This document shows, piece by piece, positions 46,285 through 58,623 of a stretch of DNA of 64,000 bases. Numbering within the stretch: position 1 is the stretch's first letter; every line of letters starts with the position of its first letter. The DNA is from an uncultured beta proteobacterium (lineage in GTDB: Bacteria > Pseudomonadota > Gammaproteobacteria > Burkholderiales > Burkholderiaceae), in NCBI GenBank assembly GCA_903935355.1, contig CAIZRK010000019.1, positions 62,001 through 126,000 on the forward strand, written 5' to 3'. The notes beneath the pieces are model-generated. The model searched no databases. It worked only from the letters and a program-made list of their open reading frames with translations, and was not told the DNA's origin. The translations under genes and the position numbers were made by a program.

Positions 46285-46842
46285 TTAGGAAGATTTCTTT
46301 TTTGCCGCAACACTTTTAACAGCAGGCTTTTGTGCTCCACTTTCAGAGCTTGTTGCTTTATGAATCGCTTGATCTGCGCTTTCAATGGCGTTATTCACTA
46401 GCTTACGACCTTCTTTATATGCTTTAGTGCCTGCATCAGAAATATCGCGCACTACTTTGGCTAACTTATCGCCACCAACAGGCATCTTTTGTTCCGCCTC
46501 ATCGAGCCAGTCTGATAATGAATCACGGGCTTTATCTAAGTGTTTTTCGGTCTTATCGGCTACATCATTGCCCAAGGTACTTAAAAGTATTTTAGCTTTT
46601 TTTTGATATTGAGCCATTCTTTTACTAGCGTCAGTAGCTGCACTTTTTTGAAGTTGCTCTAGTTTTTTTAGATCATTTTGGGCAGCGCACTTTGCTAAAT
46701 CCATTGCGTGCGCGACATGTATGTTTAATTCTTCAGCGTGGTATTGACCTAGCTGTTTAGCGGTATCTAATAATTGATGGGAAAGCGAAAATAGCTCCTG
46801 CGCTTTTTCTTTATTCCATTCATGTATATCTACCTTCTTCAT
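46285..46842 (-). CDS. Phasin-like granule protein with basic tail
   Basis: 185 residues, almost wholly amphipathic helix (20-140) with a C-terminal Ala/Lys tail (KPAVKSVAAKKKSS). Phasins coat polyhydroxyalkanoate granules; the Lys-rich tail recalls proteins such as PhaM that also touch DNA. Strong AAGGAG site. It has its own promoter region and terminator, so it can be expressed on its own. The call rests on composition, size and context rather than a sharp motif. Confidence 0.75.
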   Translation of the reverse strand: MKKVDIHEWNKEKAQELFSLSHQLLDTAKQLGQYHAEELNIHVAHAMDLAKCAAQNDLKKLEQLQKSAATDASKRMAQYQKKAKILLSTLGNDVADKTEKHLDKARDSLSDWLDEAEQKMPVGGDKLAKVVRDISDAGTKAYKEGRKLVNNAIESADQAIHKATSSESGAQKPAVKSVAAKKKSS

Positions 46843-46970
46843 GTGCTACTCCTTAAATTGGGGGTCACTAGATTCATTCAATACTACTGTGACACACACT
46901 ATAGGGTTATTTCATGACATTTTTGTCACAAAGCGGTGATCGATGAGAAAGTTTACTGAGTCAAGAGTTT

Positions 46971-47345
46971 TTAATGAAACTGCCCTATATTTTCAACCAG
47001 TTGTGCCAAGTGAGAGATTGATATGAGCGCTCCTGATTGGTCTGTTTGAATATCAAGATCTTCCCAATTGAACTCAACAGAAAAATGGGCTGATTCAATA
47101 ATGAGCTCAAAACTTGATGATGGTTTAGTAGATTTAGCATTGACACATTCAAGTAATGGGATCTCAATGGCCAATATAGAATCAACTAATGAGCTAACTT
47201 CTGTTGAAGTGAGTTCTCGAGTGTGCAGCACATCATCTGTACGCTTTACAGAAAGTGTTGAAGTTTCATCAATGGTGATCTCGTACTGATTAATCCCCAA
47301 TTCAATCCAAGCTGTTAATTCAAGAGAAATTGGGTAAGTTTTCAT
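46971..47345 (-). CDS. Hypothetical 124-residue protein
   Basis: Not recognised. Acidic, beta-strand-rich sequence without signal peptide or membrane segment; one Cys (LLECVNAKS). It starts at the base after the stop of the small zinc-finger-like gene upstream, so the two are probably made together. It lies upstream of the phasin gene, separated from it by a 128-bp promoter-like region. Confidence 0.72.
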   Translation of the reverse strand: MKTYPISLELTAWIELGINQYEITIDETSTLSVKRTDDVLHTRELTSTEVSSLVDSILAIEIPLLECVNAKSTKPSSSFELIIESAHFSVEFNWEDLDIQTDQSGALISISHLAQLVENIGQFH

Positions 47346-47573
47346 TTAATCCACCTCATCAGTAAATGATTCATCAAAACGCTCTTTATGTGGCTTAAGT
47401 TTTGCTTCTAACTGAACCCACTTATGTTGTTTTAATCGGTATTCACAACTTTTGGCATGATTTTCTAACAGGCCAAAAATTACCGTAGTGGGAATTTTGC
47501 ATTTTGCACAGCGATAGAGGTGCTGATTATGGCCAATCTTTTCTTGCGGATAATCAATATAGAAGGATTTCAA
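47346..47573 (-). CDS. Small putative zinc-finger protein
   Basis: 75 residues. CAKC at about 22-25 and HAKSC at about 39-43 form a possible C2HC zinc site (C-x2-C ... H-x3-C). The rest is basic and helical. No family recognised. It directly abuts the following 124-residue gene. Confidence 0.72.
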   Translation of the reverse strand: MKSFYIDYPQEKIGHNQHLYRCAKCKIPTTVIFGLLENHAKSCEYRLKQHKWVQLEAKLKPHKERFDESFTDEVD

Positions 47574-47671
47574 ATGGCCTCTCCAATTTACAGCTAGCTA
47601 TCAATATTGGTGATACTAACCCTACTCCTTGTTAAATGGAGGCTTTTTTCAAGGCAAAGCACAATCTAGAC

Positions 47672-48073
47672 CTAAATCAGGAAGAGCATAAGAAATGAGA
47701 TAAAGATACCTACTAGAAGCACAATGGCCAAGACTCTTATGAATTCATTGATTTTTTGAAATTTTGGGACTGTGCCACGTGCGTAATAACCAGCTGCTTC
47801 AATTTCTGCCTTTTTACGCCGCTCTTGGTATGCCTTTAGCCACGCCTCATCAGCGCCGGCTAAAAAGATCACAGCATCATCCGGTTGATAATTGATGGAT
47901 TGCTTGTATTCAGATAGCGTGAGCGGTGGGATATTGCGAGAGATTAAGCGCGCATTTTCACTTTTCCAACGATTGGCTAAAAGCTCCATTGCTTTTGCCC
48001 TATCGGCATGCTTTAGGTTATCAGCCTCAAGTGCAGCAAGACGATCCTTTGCTTGAGAGTCGTTATAAGCCAT
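47672..48073 (-). CDS. Hypothetical tail-anchored membrane protein
   Basis: 133 residues: a charged helical part (1-105, with LAALEADNLKHADRAKAMEL) and one C-terminal transmembrane helix (about 112-133, VLAIVLLVGIFISFLMLFLI) ending at the stop. Not recognised. It is a single gene, 98 bp upstream of the zinc-finger-like gene. Confidence 0.72.
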   Translation of the reverse strand: MAYNDSQAKDRLAALEADNLKHADRAKAMELLANRWKSENARLISRNIPPLTLSEYKQSINYQPDDAVIFLAGADEAWLKAYQERRKKAEIEAAGYYARGTVPKFQKINEFIRVLAIVLLVGIFISFLMLFLI

Positions 48074-48138
48074 CTAGTTAACACCAAATAAATCAGATAG
48101 GTTCATTATCAGACGATATCTTTATTCATGTGCATGCA

Positions 48139-48252
48139 ATGCAAAAAAGTGAATTAGAAACACGACTTGCTGGGCACTTATCCAAGAAATCCTCTGAGCA
48201 AGACGTTTATCTGTCATTAGACCATTGGGTTGATATAGAGAATTGCCAATAA
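48139..48252 (+). CDS. Possible 37-residue ORF
   Basis: ATG at 48139 (GTG at 48130 in frame) to TAA at 48252, with a protein-like sequence ending DHWVDIENCQ. There is no ribosome site, so this is weak. It fills the gap between the tail-anchored gene and the tRNA terminator. Confidence 0.25.
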   Translation: MQKSELETRLAGHLSKKSSEQDVYLSLDHWVDIENCQ

Positions 48253-48279
48253 AAATCCCTATATTTTTTAAGGTCGATA

Positions 48280-48304
48280 AATAAAAACAGCCCGTTAGGG
48301 CTGA
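48280..48304 (-). terminator. Terminator of the tRNA transcript
   Basis: CAGCCC (48288-48293) pairs with GGGCTG (48298-48303) around GTTA; on the - strand a T-run follows. It lies just after tRNA-Asp. Confidence 0.85.
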
Positions 48305-48311
48305 AAGTATT

Positions 48312-48388
48312 TGGCGGAGCGGACGGGACTCGAACCCGCGACCCTCGGCGTGACAGGCCGATATTCTAACCAACTGAACTACCGCTCC
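48312..48388 (-). tRNA. tRNA-Asp (GTC)
   Basis: 77 bases with encoded CCA. Acceptor GGAGCGG pairs with CCGCTCC, T-loop GTTCGAGTC, anticodon loop CTGTCAC giving GTC. Last of three tRNAs. Confidence 0.97.
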
Positions 48389-48464
48389 AAATAAAACGAG
48401 TAATGCTACTTACATGATGTTGCTATTTGTCACTGTTTACTGCTAATTACTGCCACCAAAAATC

Positions 48465-48540
48465 TGGCGTCCCCAGGGGGATTCGAACCCCCGTACTCAC
48501 CGTGAAAGGGTGATGTCCTAGGCCTCTAGACGATGGGGAC
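48465..48540 (-). tRNA. tRNA-Glu (TTC)
   Basis: 76 bases with encoded CCA. Acceptor GTCCCCA pairs with TGGGGAC, T-loop GTTCGAATC, anticodon loop CTTTCAC giving TTC. Confidence 0.97.
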
Positions 48541-48575
48541 TTGGACGACTACTTAATACTGCCATTGTAAATGCT

Positions 48576-48651
<76 letters not shown>

Positions 48652-48732
48652 GAAATCTCGCAATAACACTACAAGACATTCAAAACAATCCAAGATTTTA
48701 TCCTATTTTTGCAGCTTAGCGCAAATTGCTTA

Positions 48733-50136
48733 CTATACGACCTTAGAAAGCCGTTCTACAGCCTCATCTTTACCTAAAACTACTAATACCGCATCAATGG
48801 CTGGGGTCTGGGTCGTAGCAAATAAAGCGTAACGCACTGGCATAGCCAAGGCTGGCATCTTTATCTGATGCTGGGCTAACACTTGCTTAAATGCAACGCC
48901 ATAGGCCTCCTTAGATGGCTCGGCATTCTTGATCAACATAATCAAATCTTTGATGGCCGGGACGATCGCGGGGGGAATATTTTGAGCTATCTCTTTTGGG
49001 TTGTGATTGGGCGCTGGCAAGTAAAACAGTTTTGCCCCTTGTGCAATCTCAATTAAGGTATTAGCCCGATCCTTTAGCAGCGCTACGACTTGAGTGAAAT
49101 TGGGCCCCTGTTCGGTATCAATACCCAAATCATGTGCAAATGGTTTAGTAGCTTGTGCTAAAGCCGCAATATCTGCATTTTGTATGTATTGATGATTAAG
49201 CCAAAGTAATTTTTCAGGATTATGTTGTGCCGGTGATCGGCCTAAGTTATCCAAATCAAACCAATTAACAAATTGTTCTTTAGTAAATACTTCTGCATCA
49301 CCATGTGACCAACCTAAGCGGGCTAGATAGTTCAAGATCGCCTCTGGCAAGTACCCTGCTTTTTGATAATCACGCACACTCATCGCACCATTGCGCTTAC
49401 TCATTTTTTCGCCCAACTCATTTAAAACAGTGGGTAAATGGGCATAAATCGGCAGAGTTCCGCCTAAGGCAGTCATAATATTAATTTGGCGAGGTGTGTT
49501 GTTAACGTGATCATCACCTCTAATTACATGGGTGATCTTCATATCAAGGTCATCAACAACAACACAAAAGTTATAGGTAGGCGTACCATCTGGCCGGGCA
49601 ATCACCAGATCATCTAATTCATCATTGCTAATTTCAATTTGGCCTTTAACAGCATCCTCCCAAATAACAGACCCCCCAATAGGGTTCTTAAAGCGGATGA
49701 CTGGCAATACGCCCTCAGGTATAGCTGGAAGTATTTTGCCAAGCTCAGGCCTCCATAAGCCGTTATATCGAGGCTTTTCTTTATCGGCAACTTGCTGATC
49801 ACGTAGCTTATTGAGATCGTCCTCACTCATATAGCACGGGTAAGCTAAGCCAGCATCTAACAATTGCTTAATTACTTCACGGTAGCGCTCAATTCTTTGC
49901 ATTTGGTAGATGGGGCCTTCATCTAAATCTAAGCCCAACCAAGCCATGCCCTCAATAATGACATCTACTGCTTCTTGGGTTGATCGATCTATATCAGTAT
50001 CTTCAATGCGCAGAATAAAGTCACCCTGGTTGTGCCGAGCAAAGGCCCATGGATAGAGCGCGCTGCGTAGATTCCCTAAATGAATAAAGCCCGTGGGACT
50101 AGGGGCGAAACGTGTACGTATATGCATGGTTGACAT
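48733..50136 (-). CDS. gltX: Glutamyl-tRNA synthetase
   Basis: 467 residues from the ATG at 50136; a TTG at 50154 is less likely. Class I synthetase signatures: [19 protein letters not shown] (HIGH-type) near 9-27 and [13 protein letters not shown] (KMSKS) near 245. It charges tRNA-Glu; whether it also charges tRNA-Gln is not readable. One of its substrates, tRNA-Glu, is encoded about 200 bp downstream. Diverges from hslO. Confidence 0.95.
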   Translation of the reverse strand: MSTMHIRTRFAPSPTGFIHLGNLRSALYPWAFARHNQGDFILRIEDTDIDRSTQEAVDVIIEGMAWLGLDLDEGPIYQMQRIERYREVIKQLLDAGLAYPCYMSEDDLNKLRDQQVADKEKPRYNGLWRPELGKILPAIPEGVLPVIRFKNPIGGSVIWEDAVKGQIEISNDELDDLVIARPDGTPTYNFCVVVDDLDMKITHVIRGDDHVNNTPRQINIMTALGGTLPIYAHLPTVLNELGEKMSKRNGAMSVRDYQKAGYLPEAILNYLARLGWSHGDAEVFTKEQFVNWFDLDNLGRSPAQHNPEKLLWLNHQYIQNADIAALAQATKPFAHDLGIDTEQGPNFTQVVALLKDRANTLIEIAQGAKLFYLPAPNHNPKEIAQNIPPAIVPAIKDLIMLIKNAEPSKEAYGVAFKQVLAQHQIKMPALAMPVRYALFATTQTPAIDAVLVVLGKDEAVERLSKVV

Positions 50137-50193
50137 TATCTCAGGTTGGGCCAATTTTGACGAAGTTTGAGAAAAACGAGGATACTTTGCTCT

Positions 50194-51159
50194 ATGAATG
50201 AATTACTTGTTTTTCTGTGTGATGGCGCTCCAGTTCGAGGAGAAATCGTCTCTATAAGCACTGCCTGGCAGGCAGTTTTAGAGCGTCGCAATGACCCCCC
50301 TGTAGTTCGTCAGATTTTAGGTGACTTTGTTGGGGCCGCAACTTTGCTTAGTGCTAGTCTTAAGTTTGATGGCACCTTGATTATTCAAGCCCAAAGTAAA
50401 GGCCCTATTCAGTTACTAGTTGTGGAATGCAAGTCAGATTTAACTATGCGAGCAACCGTCAAACTTTCCGTTGACCCCTCAGAAATATCCCCTACGGCTT
50501 CTTTAGCCCAACTGTTAGATGTAGAAAATACAGGGCGATTAGTGATTACGTTAGACCCAGCCGAACGGCAATCTGGTCAAGCGCCTTATCAAGGCATAGT
50601 TGCGCTGCATGAGCATCGCGGGACAGTCATAAAGCCTGTTACTAGCGCTGCCGAAGCTATTACCCTGTATATGCAAAATTCAGAGCAGCTAGATACCCGT
50701 ATTTGGCTAACATCTAATGAAACCCATGTTGGTGGATTATTGCTTCAACGGCTGCCAGATTCTGGTGGTCATGCCCATTTGGATCCTCAAATTGCTGCTG
50801 AGGGCTGGACTCGTATTCAGACTTTAGCTGACACCATCACCAATCAGGAGTTGCTCACGCTTTCACCAAAAACTATTTTACGGCGCTTATTTTTAGAAGA
50901 ATCTACTGAAAATGGGGTTCGTAGCTTCCCCCCTCGACCTGTCCATTTTTCGTGTAGATGCTCGCGTGCTAAGGTGGCCGATGTACTTAGAATGTTAGGT
51001 GAAGAAGAGGTGGAAAGTATTCTGGCAGAGCGCGGTTCTGTAGATACTGAATGTGATTTTTGTGCCAAGGCTTATCACTTTGATGCCGTCGATTGTCGCC
51101 AAGTATTTAAAACTGATCTCTTAATTGACGCCACTAGACCCCCATCAAGAGGCCACTAA
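50194..51159 (+). CDS. hslO: Hsp33 redox-regulated chaperone
   Basis: 321 residues from ATG 50194 (the upstream TTG at 50167 adds nine residues ahead of the family N-terminus). Substrate-binding N-terminal domain with [17 protein letters not shown] and [14 protein letters not shown], and a C-terminal redox switch of four cysteines: CRC at 254-256 and CDFC at 287-290, which bind zinc when reduced. Holdase activated by oxidation and heat (established). Confidence 0.94.
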   Translation: MNELLVFLCDGAPVRGEIVSISTAWQAVLERRNDPPVVRQILGDFVGAATLLSASLKFDGTLIIQAQSKGPIQLLVVECKSDLTMRATVKLSVDPSEISPTASLAQLLDVENTGRLVITLDPAERQSGQAPYQGIVALHEHRGTVIKPVTSAAEAITLYMQNSEQLDTRIWLTSNETHVGGLLLQRLPDSGGHAHLDPQIAAEGWTRIQTLADTITNQELLTLSPKTILRRLFLEESTENGVRSFPPRPVHFSCRCSRAKVADVLRMLGEEEVESILAERGSVDTECDFCAKAYHFDAVDCRQVFKTDLLIDATRPPSRGH

Positions 51160-51186
51160 TCCGTGATTTAGCGGTTCTAACGGTAC

Positions 51187-51501
51187 TTATTGTGGACCAG
51201 TTTGTTTTGGGCTTGTTTCGGGTGGCTTTGCTGGTGGAAGAATTTGCACAAAAAATTCGCCATCCTTAATCATGCCGTGTTCTACTCTGGCTCGCTCTTC
51301 TATGGCGCGAGTACCATCCTTTAAATCTTTCACATCCCCGGTAAGCTTTGCATTGCGTAAGCTCAGCAGACTATTTTTTGCCTGCTGGAGCTCGAGTTGC
51401 CGCTCCATTTCATAGACCTTGAGCCATCCACCCTTACCCAACCACAATGGGTACTGTATTGCGAGCAGCAATAACAGCATGGAGTAGATGACGATGCGCA
51501 T
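51187..51501 (-). CDS. ftsB: FtsB-like cell division protein
   Basis: 104-residue bitopic protein: a short N-terminal membrane helix (3-20, [18 protein letters not shown]) followed by the conserved LGKGGW and a coiled coil (33-68), then the [17 protein letters not shown] motif near 70-86 and a Pro-rich tail. Works with FtsQ and FtsL at the division site. 34 bp after eno, the usual place in betaproteobacteria. Confidence 0.92.
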   Translation of the reverse strand: MRIVIYSMLLLLLAIQYPLWLGKGGWLKVYEMERQLELQQAKNSLLSLRNAKLTGDVKDLKDGTRAIEERARVEHGMIKDGEFFVQILPPAKPPETSPKQTGPQ

Positions 51502-51535
51502 ATTTTAAAAGTGGAGTGCTGTTTTTAGAGATAAA

Positions 51536-52849
<1,314 letters not shown>

Positions 52850-52884
52850 TTATTAAAACTATTAATTCAATACTGAAAACAGAT

Positions 52885-53751
52885 TTATGATTTAAAACTG
52901 TCTTCTAAAAATGATCCGGAATTTTTTACAACGCTATCAATCGCCACTAGAGATTCAAGTAATTCTTTCATGCGATTAAGTGGCACTGCATTAGGGCCAT
53001 CCGATAAAGCCTTAGCGGGATTAGGGTGGGTTTCCATAAACAAGCCGCTAATCCCAACAGCCACGGCAGCTCTTGCCAATACGGGTACGAATTCTCGTTG
53101 ACCACCACTAGAGCTGCCTTGGCCACCAGGCAGTTGTACTGAATGGGTAGCATCAAATACCACTGGAGCATTAGCTTCACGCAAAATGGCAAGACTACGC
53201 ATATCAGAAACTAGATTGTTATAGCCAAATGAAGCACCCCGTTCGCACACCATAAATTGATCAGGCAAGTTCATTTCTGCTGCGGCAGCACGCGCCTTTT
53301 CAATAACATTGAGCATTTCATGGGGGGATAAAAATTGACCCTTCTTGAAGTTCACTGGCTTGCCACTTTGTGCACAGGCTCTAATAAAGTCAGTCTGTCT
53401 GCATAAAAATGCAGGTGTCTGAATAACATCAACCACTTTAGAAGCTGCTTCGATCTCACTAGTATCGTGAATATCCGTCAGGATTGGTACGCCAACTTCT
53501 TTTTTTACTTTGGCTAGAATCTCTAAACCTTTTTCCATGCCCAATCCACGAAAGGATGTTCCAGAGGAGCGATTTGCCTTATCAAAGGAAGACTTATAGA
53601 TGAACGGGATACCCAGAGCAGAGGTCATTTCTTTTAATTGGCCAGCTACATCAATAGCAGATTGCTCGGATTCAATAACACAAGTGCCGGCAATCAAAAA
53701 GAAGCGGTGCTGCAAACCAATATCAAAACCACAGAGTTTGAATGTATTCAT
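52885..53751 (-). CDS. kdsA: 3-deoxy-D-manno-octulosonate 8-phosphate synthase
   Basis: 288-residue aldolase-like enzyme that joins phosphoenolpyruvate and arabinose 5-phosphate for lipopolysaccharide core. Motifs: [69 protein letters not shown] and HSVQLPGG. It has 9 bp to pyrG and 62 bp to eno. Confidence 0.96.
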   Translation of the reverse strand: MNTFKLCGFDIGLQHRFFLIAGTCVIESEQSAIDVAGQLKEMTSALGIPFIYKSSFDKANRSSGTSFRGLGMEKGLEILAKVKKEVGVPILTDIHDTSEIEAASKVVDVIQTPAFLCRQTDFIRACAQSGKPVNFKKGQFLSPHEMLNVIEKARAAAAEMNLPDQFMVCERGASFGYNNLVSDMRSLAILREANAPVVFDATHSVQLPGGQGSSSGGQREFVPVLARAAVAVGISGLFMETHPNPAKALSDGPNAVPLNRMKELLESLVAIDSVVKNSGSFLEDSFKS

Positions 53752-53760
53752 ATCGCCCTC

Positions 53761-55788
<2,028 letters not shown>

Positions 55789-58374
55789 ATGCTAGAAGCC
55801 TACAACGCACAGGTTGCCGAACGCGCAGCACTTGGAATCCCAGCCTTACCCCTAACTAAGGACCAAACTGCCCAATTGGTAGATTTGTTAAAAAACCCAC
55901 CGAAAGCTAAGGATAGTGAATTAGTAGAGCTGATTACCTATCGTGTTCCTGCTGGAGTAGATGATGCGGCTAAGGTAAAAGCAGAATTTTTAGATGCGCT
56001 AGCAAAAGGAACTGTTAAGTCCCCTTTAATTTCACGCATTAAAGCAACTGAATTATTGGGTACCATGCTCGGTGGCTACAACATTAAGCCATTGGTAGAG
56101 TTATTGAGTGATTCTGAGTGCGCTGCAACCGCTGCAGCGGCGCTCAAGAAAACCTTGCTCATGTTTGACTACTTCCATGATGTCCAAGAATTAGCCGAAA
56201 AAGGCAATACTCAGGCCAAAGAAGTTTTACAAAGTTGGGCTGATGCCGAGTGGTTTACCAGCCGCCCCGCTGTTCCAGAAAGCATGAAGCTTACCGTATT
56301 TAAAGTGACCGGTGAAACTAATACCGATGACTTATCACCAGCCCCAGATGCTTGGAGCCGTCCTGATATTCCCTTGCACGCCACCATCATGCTCAAGAAC
56401 CCACGTCCTGGCATAGAACCAGATGAGACTGGGGTTCGTGGTCCAATGAAGCAAATTGAAGCCCTACAGAAAAAAGGTAATCAAATTGCTTATGTGGGTG
56501 ATGTGGTTGGGACGGGCTCCTCACGTAAGTCTGCAACTAACTCAGTATTGTGGTGGACCGGTCAAGATATTCCATTTGTTCCAAACAAACGTTTTGGTGG
56601 CGTTTGCTTGGGTACTAAGATTGCCCCGATCTTCTTTAACACCATGGAAGATGCAGGCGCCCTGCCAGTAGAGCTAGATGTTACTGATATGAATATGGGT
56701 GATGAAATCGAATTACGCCCGTATGAAGGTAAAGCATTCAAAAATGGCAAAGAAATAGCCGAGTTTTCACTCAAGTCCCCTGTTATCTTGGATGAAGTTC
56801 GTGCTGGTGGACGCATTCCATTGATCGTGGGTCGCGGCCTTACAGCTAAAGCCCGTGCAGCATTGGGTTTGCCTGCTTCCACAGAATTCCGCTTGCCTAT
56901 AAACCCTACGGATAACAAAAAAGGTTTTAGTTTGGCCCAGAAGATGGTTGGTCGCGCTTGTGGCTTACCCGAAGGCCAAGGCGTTCGACCTGGAACCTAT
57001 TGCGAGCCCCATATGACTACCGTAGGTTCGCAAGATACCACGGGCCCTATGACTCGAGATGAATTAAAAGACTTGGCTTGCCTTGGTTTTTCTGCTGACT
57101 TGATGATGCAATCCTTCTGCCATACCTCTGCTTATCCAAAGCCAGTTGATATTCGTACCCACCATGAGTTGCCAGCATTTATGACCAATCGGGGTGGTGT
57201 TGCATTGCGTCCAGGCGATGGTGTCATCCATAGTTGGTTAAATCGCTTGCTCTTACCAGATACCTGCGGTACTGGTGGCGATAGCCACACCCGTTTCCCA
57301 ATCGGCATTTCTTTCCCTGCAGGTTCAGGCTTAGTAGCTTTTGCCGCAGCAACAGGTGTCATGCCATTAGATATGCCAGAGTCGGTATTGATTCGCTTTA
57401 AAGGCCAGATGCAACCTGGCATCACTTTGCGCGACTTAGTCAATGCAATACCTTTGTATGCGATCAAAAAAGGATTGTTAACAGTAGAAAAACAAGGTAA
57501 GAAGAATATTTTCTCTGGCCGCATCTTAGAAATCGAAGGTTTGCCTGATCTTAAAGTTGAGCAAGCATTTGAGCTATCTGATGCTTCTGCAGAACGCTCT
57601 GCTGGTGGTTGCGCAGTTCAACTGAATAAAGAGCCGATTATTGAATACATGCGTTCTAACATCACCTTAATGAAGTGGATGATTGCTAATGGCTACGAAG
57701 ATAAACGTACCTTAGGTCGCCGCATTAAAGCCATGGAAGCTTGGATTGCTAAGCCAGAATTGCTAACCGCTGATACCAATGCAGATTACGCTGAGATTAT
57801 TGAAATCGACATGAGCGATATCAAAGAGCCAATCTTGGCCTGCCCTAACGACCCAGATGATGTGAAGTTCCTCTCTGAAGTTGCTGGTGAGAAGATTGAT
57901 GAAGTATTTATCGGCTCTTGCATGACTAATATCGGCCACTTCCGCGCTGCTGGTAAGGTGCTTGAGGGTAAAACTGACATTCCAACTCGCTTATGGATCG
58001 CGCCTCCTACTAAGATGGATGCCATGGTTCTCACTGAAGAGGGCTACTACGGCATCCTTGGTCGTACCGGTGCTCGTATGGAGACGCCAGGTTGCTCTTT
58101 GTGTATGGGTAACCAAGCGTCGATGCGCAAGGGGGCTACTGCGGTATCCACTTCTACGCGTAACTTCCCGAATCGTTTAGGTATTGATACTCGTGTGTAT
58201 CTTGCTTCTGCTGAGCTTTCTGCAGTAGCAGCGCTCTTGGGTCGTATCCCGACGATGCAAGAGTACCTTGATCAGTTGAGCACCTTAAATGCTAATGCAA
58301 AAGAGGTCTATCGCTATATGAACTTTGACAAGATCAAAGCATTTAGTGATGTGGCTGATACTGTTACTGTTTAA
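55789..58374 (+). CDS. acnB: Aconitate hydratase B
   Basis: 861-residue TCA-cycle enzyme. N-terminal HEAT-like AcnB domain ([20 protein letters not shown]), swivel domain with [16 protein letters not shown], and the 4Fe-4S catalytic domains with Cys ligands in [14 protein letters not shown] and [10 protein letters not shown]. Length fits family. Regulated possibly through the palindrome upstream; ended by a clear terminator. Confidence 0.97.
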   Translation: MLEAYNAQVAERAALGIPALPLTKDQTAQLVDLLKNPPKAKDSELVELITYRVPAGVDDAAKVKAEFLDALAKGTVKSPLISRIKATELLGTMLGGYNIKPLVELLSDSECAATAAAALKKTLLMFDYFHDVQELAEKGNTQAKEVLQSWADAEWFTSRPAVPESMKLTVFKVTGETNTDDLSPAPDAWSRPDIPLHATIMLKNPRPGIEPDETGVRGPMKQIEALQKKGNQIAYVGDVVGTGSSRKSATNSVLWWTGQDIPFVPNKRFGGVCLGTKIAPIFFNTMEDAGALPVELDVTDMNMGDEIELRPYEGKAFKNGKEIAEFSLKSPVILDEVRAGGRIPLIVGRGLTAKARAALGLPASTEFRLPINPTDNKKGFSLAQKMVGRACGLPEGQGVRPGTYCEPHMTTVGSQDTTGPMTRDELKDLACLGFSADLMMQSFCHTSAYPKPVDIRTHHELPAFMTNRGGVALRPGDGVIHSWLNRLLLPDTCGTGGDSHTRFPIGISFPAGSGLVAFAAATGVMPLDMPESVLIRFKGQMQPGITLRDLVNAIPLYAIKKGLLTVEKQGKKNIFSGRILEIEGLPDLKVEQAFELSDASAERSAGGCAVQLNKEPIIEYMRSNITLMKWMIANGYEDKRTLGRRIKAMEAWIAKPELLTADTNADYAEIIEIDMSDIKEPILACPNDPDDVKFLSEVAGEKIDEVFIGSCMTNIGHFRAAGKVLEGKTDIPTRLWIAPPTKMDAMVLTEEGYYGILGRTGARMETPGCSLCMGNQASMRKGATAVSTSTRNFPNRLGIDTRVYLASAELSAVAALLGRIPTMQEYLDQLSTLNANAKEVYRYMNFDKIKAFSDVADTVTV

Positions 58375-58409
58375 TCCTCACTATTTCCCAATGGGGGAGA
58401 TAGCAATAG

Positions 58410-58437
58410 AAAAGGCGATCATCTGGTCGCCTTTTTT
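58410..58437 (+). terminator. Terminator of acnB
   Basis: GGCGA (58414-58418) pairs with TCGCC (58427-58431), extended by the flanking A and T runs, followed by six T residues. Confidence 0.88.
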
Positions 58438-58623
58438 GATGCACACGAAGAATGTAATTGCTTATCAATTTTTATAACAGCGAAATTAAACTGTAGTATC
58501 CCCCCGTTAAGCCGACACTCCTAAAGGGTTGTTAGTGCAATGTGATTAAATCCACATTTTCTTCTGTTAATAGGCGATCTCATGCTTATGGTCAGCCGCC
58601 CAAGCATTAGTTGCCCCATCAAT

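Noticed and set aside
48122-48373. 83-residue - strand ORF
   Set aside because: It runs through tRNA-Asp and its terminator; the apparent protein is a translation of the tRNA.
57132-57524. 130-residue ORF antisense to acnB
   Set aside because: Fully inside acnB on the other strand, a by-product of the codon pattern of a strongly conserved gene.
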